Part shown: one piece after another, positions 61,800 to 64,000 of the stretch | Layout of the letters: each line of letters opens with the position of its first letter | Position numbering within the stretch: the first letter of the stretch is position 1 | NCBI GenBank assembly: GCA_963781775.1 | Contig: CAWAHE010000019.1 | Location: 124,001-188,000 of the forward strand | DNA from: CAVSRC01 sp963781775 | GTDB lineage: Bacteria > Pseudomonadota > Alphaproteobacteria > Rhizobiales > Kaistiaceae | Length of the DNA stretch: 64,000 nt | Direction: 5' to 3' | Notes under the pieces: generated by a model | What the model saw: the letters and a program-made list of their open reading frames with translations, nothing else | What the model was told of the DNA's origin: nothing | Database searches by the model: none | Made by a program: the position numbers and the translations under genes

Positions 61800-62468
61800 T
61801 TGGCGGTCACACGTCACCTCGGACTTGGGGTCGTCGAGACCCGTTGGTTCGATGAGCGTCACCACACGGTGCGCCCGCTTTTCGAGTTCCTCTCCTATGC
61901 CCTCAAGGACCGTTCGGACGCTTTCACCTATGAGCGTTTCGTCGGCGCGGTATCGTTCCGGGACTCCATCCGGTTCATCATGTCGGGGGGCGACGTCGAT
62001 TTCCTCTACATTGCGGCGCACGGCGACTTTGGGAAGATCGAGGCGCCGGACGGTTCCGGCCTGTCGCGCACCTTCCTGCGCAATACTTTTGTCGATGTGA
62101 ATCGCCAGCGGCGACGGCGGCTCAAGGGCGTGCTCTTCGGCTCGTGCAAATTCGGTGAGGCTGACAATCTGGTCGACATCATGCGGCCGGCCAAGATCCG
62201 CGGCGCCGAGATCGGCAACAAGCTTTTGTGGGCGGCCGGCTACGGCGAGGAAATCGACTACACGCGCAGTTCGCTGCTCGACATCTATTTCTTCGATATC
62301 TTCTTCCGCACCAGTGGCTGCGACGAGATCAACCGTGTGCAGAAGACGCTGGACCGTCTCGACAAGACCCTGCCGGGCCTGATCGAGACGCTGTCGCTGC
62401 GCGTCGTGGCGCGACTCCCGCGCGGGCGCTTCCGCGACCTGGTCAGCGGCAAGAGTCTGAACAGCTAG
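61800..62468 (+). CDS. Caspase-like (CHAT/C14-type) putative peptidase
   Basis: 222 residues from TTG 61800, which has GGAGGG with a 6-nt spacer; ATG 61722 would add 26 residues. Near the middle is a His in YIAAHGDFGKI and about 40 residues later a Cys in GVLFGSCKFGEADNL (His100 and Cys142 counting from 61722). This spacing and context, strand-His-Gly and strand-Gly-Ser-Cys, is that of the caspase/CHAT fold His-Cys dyad. The N-terminal stretch (VVETRWFDERHHTVRPLFEFL) resembles caspase-like single-domain proteins of bacteria. No signal peptide, no fused module. Substrate unknown; a role in defence or cell death is possible but unsupported by direct evidence. Convergent with the halogenase-like gene, 5-nt gap. 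Confidence 0.7.
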   Translation: MAVTRHLGLGVVETRWFDERHHTVRPLFEFLSYALKDRSDAFTYERFVGAVSFRDSIRFIMSGGDVDFLYIAAHGDFGKIEAPDGSGLSRTFLRNTFVDVNRQRRRRLKGVLFGSCKFGEADNLVDIMRPAKIRGAEIGNKLLWAAGYGEEIDYTRSSLLDIYFFDIFFRTSGCDEINRVQKTLDRLDKTLPGLIETLSLRVVARLPRGRFRDLVSGKSLNS

Positions 62469-62473
62469 GCCGG

Positions 62474-64000
62474 TCAGCCAGCGGCGATCGCTGCGGGACT
62501 CTGCTCTCGCTTGGGACGCAGTTGCACCCGGATTTGCTCATACAAGTGACGGAACGGCCGGGGCGGCGACCGCGGCTCGAAGATGCCGCACGAATCCCAC
62601 TGCGCGGGATCGAGGGCGAGGCGCTGGACGTTCATCCACTCGACCCCGTCGAGGCGTGGCATTTCCTCCGGGTAGAGATCCTCGACCGCCAGAAGGAACA
62701 GAGCCTGCAACAAGGCCTCGAAGAGTTCGACGTTGGATTGGTATTGGGCGCGAAGCGCCTCGACGCTGTCGAGCTTCCGGAGGTTGCGGAGACGCAGCTC
62801 GGAGAGCCAGCCAATTTCGAGATAGTCGAAGAAGTCGTATGTCAGGCTGCCGCCGCGCTCGGAGCGTTGCTTCAGCCATTCGTCGAGCAGTGCCCGCATG
62901 AGTTCCGCGAGCGCGAAGAGCGGCAGAACGACTTTCGGCCGCAGAGCCGCTTGCTTGGCGTCGTCTGTGAAGGTCCGGTTGAAGATCTGTGGGCACAGGT
63001 GCCCCCATGCGGCGGAGAAATCCCAGATAATGCGCGCCAGCGACACCATCTCATCGCCCAAATAGTCATAGCCGCGTTGGATGTTGCGGGTGAGCTGGTC
63101 GTTCAGGCCAATCAGATGGGCGCTGTAGCGGTCGATCCTGTTGCTATCGTGTTCTCCGGCCAGATCGCGCCGCACCAGGTCGCACGTCATCGTGTTGCCG
63201 ATGGCGATCAGATCGGTGCCCGGGGAATAGAACGGATCGGAGAAGACCGCCGCTTCGCCCACGCACGCCCAACGATCCGGCGAGAAGACCCTTGTGCTCG
63301 AGTAGCTGTAGTTCTTCATCGCCCGGAAATCGATTGGCTCGTCGTCACCGAGATAGCGCGCCAGGTCCGGCTCGTGTTGCCTCAGCCAACCGAGCGCGCG
63401 TTCGTACGTGTTGTAGTCCTCGAAGCGGTGCAGGTCGTTGCGCGCGACGATGCCGACGCTGGTGGCGCCGCTGCTCAGCGGGATGAGCCACACCCAATAG
63501 CCTTGCGCGCAAAAATGGTTGGTGGAATAGTATCGGATGTGGCCCGGAACTCGACCGTGCCAATCCCTGTCGCCGGCCGGCACCAGATCGTCCACGTCCT
63601 TGCGTCCCGGCAACCGAAACCACGCCGTCGAACAGCCTGGCGCGGTGTGCGGCACGCGCAAGCTCAATTGCCGTTGAATGAGCTGTCTGCGGCCGGATGC
63701 ATCGACGATCCACCGGCACCGCAGTTTTCTGTCGCCGCCGACCTTCGACGACGTTTCGGTGTAGTGGACCGTGTGTGGCTGGTCGCCTTCGCCGATCTCC
63801 AGCCTGCGTACCAGATATCCCTCCAGCAGCACCGTGCCGTCGCTCCGCGCCATGACACGCATGTCGTTCTCCAGGATGCCCCTGTCCAGCTGATGGGCGA
63901 GGACCGGAGCAACTTCGGACAGACCAGCTTCCGGACGGTTGGCAAAAGACCTGTTCGTCGGAAAAAAGTACCGCAGGCCGACCTTCACCAGCTGGGCCTC
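62474..64000 (-). CDS. Flavin-dependent halogenase-like monooxygenase, 5' end missing
   Basis: 508 in-window residues; the frame is open to the window edge and the N-terminal FAD-binding GxGxxG motif is not seen, so the start lies beyond base 64000. The halogenase signature WxWxIP is present (GYWVWLIPLSSGATSVGIV), as is the second FAD region VGEAAVFSDPFYSPGTDLIAIGN. Members halogenate phenols, pyrroles or tryptophan, or act as monooxygenases. The C-terminal 200 residues are helical. Which substrate is used cannot be told. Its neighbours beyond the window would help. Confidence 0.8.
   Translation of the reverse strand, partial: EAQLVKVGLRYFFPTNRSFANRPEAGLSEVAPVLAHQLDRGILENDMRVMARSDGTVLLEGYLVRRLEIGEGDQPHTVHYTETSSKVGGDRKLRCRWIVDASGRRQLIQRQLSLRVPHTAPGCSTAWFRLPGRKDVDDLVPAGDRDWHGRVPGHIRYYSTNHFCAQGYWVWLIPLSSGATSVGIVARNDLHRFEDYNTYERALGWLRQHEPDLARYLGDDEPIDFRAMKNYSYSSTRVFSPDRWACVGEAAVFSDPFYSPGTDLIAIGNTMTCDLVRRDLAGEHDSNRIDRYSAHLIGLNDQLTRNIQRGYDYLGDEMVSLARIIWDFSAAWGHLCPQIFNRTFTDDAKQAALRPKVVLPLFALAELMRALLDEWLKQRSERGGSLTYDFFDYLEIGWLSELRLRNLRKLDSVEALRAQYQSNVELFEALLQALFLLAVEDLYPEEMPRLDGVEWMNVQRLALDPAQWDSCGIFEPRSPPRPFRHLYEQIRVQLRPKREQSPAAIAAG

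Overview
The window is a GC-rich (roughly two thirds G+C) chromosomal segment of an alphaproteobacterium, most likely of the order Hyphomicrobiales (Rhizobiales). Evidence: the division/envelope run ftsZ-lpxC-bamD-recN-ligA, an FtsZ with a very long Pro/Gln/Ala-rich linker, a circularly permuted two-piece tmRNA gene next to an alpha-type sspB, DUF1127 and DUF4169 small proteins, an hflK-hflC-degP operon, and intergenic palindromes of a type that looks familiar from this order. The sequence gives no species.

Layout. 1-9.0 kb: ftsZ (5' end outside the window), lpxC, bamD, recN, an MFS drug-type exporter and ligA, all on +. 9.06-12.75 kb (-): aldo/keto reductase, a soluble PhnD-like protein and aminopeptidase P. 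13-16.3 kb: a DUF1127 protein, prmA, a GNAT protein and a DegP-like membrane protease whose frame is broken. 16.6-19.6 kb: a three-gene sugar-type ABC importer, then a two-hairpin repeat and uvrD/pcrA (-). 22.2-25.6 kb: a DUF1989 protein and a PAS-GGDEF-EAL protein. 25.7-29.3 kb is the clearest accessory region: a Q/G-rich small protein, a HigBA-type toxin-antitoxin pair between two copies of the small gene's 3' end, and a membrane-anchored HerA-like ATPase of clearly lower GC.

29.4-41.1 kb: a ClC channel/transporter with CBS domains, an EamA exporter, a D-lactate/glycolate dehydrogenase, a giant AsmA-like protein with a roughly 600-residue Ala-rich coiled coil and an apparent CTG start, then fumC-DUF4169-RHH (-). 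41.2-44.8 kb (-): cytochrome b561, PepSY protein, sspB, ssrA (tmRNA), an ECF42-type sigma factor and its YCII partner. 45-52.5 kb (+): DUF1127, Bcr/CflA exporter, thyA-GNAT-folA, and hflK-hflC-degP.

52.6-64 kb: GNAT, DUF1015 and TrpB2-like genes (-), a SEL1-repeat protein, miaA, and ilvB-ilvN preceded by a leader peptide with Leu-Val-Leu-Val-Ile and an attenuator terminator. A UxuA-like dehydratase follows. The window ends with a caspase-like (His/Cys dyad) protein convergent with a flavin-dependent halogenase-like gene that runs off the edge.

Most genes are housekeeping. Places most worth a second look: the repeat-flanked toxin-antitoxin/HerA island, the caspase-like/halogenase pair, the AsmA coiled-coil giant with its non-canonical start, and the frameshifted protease. 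No rRNA, tRNA, CRISPR array, transposase or prophage gene was seen.
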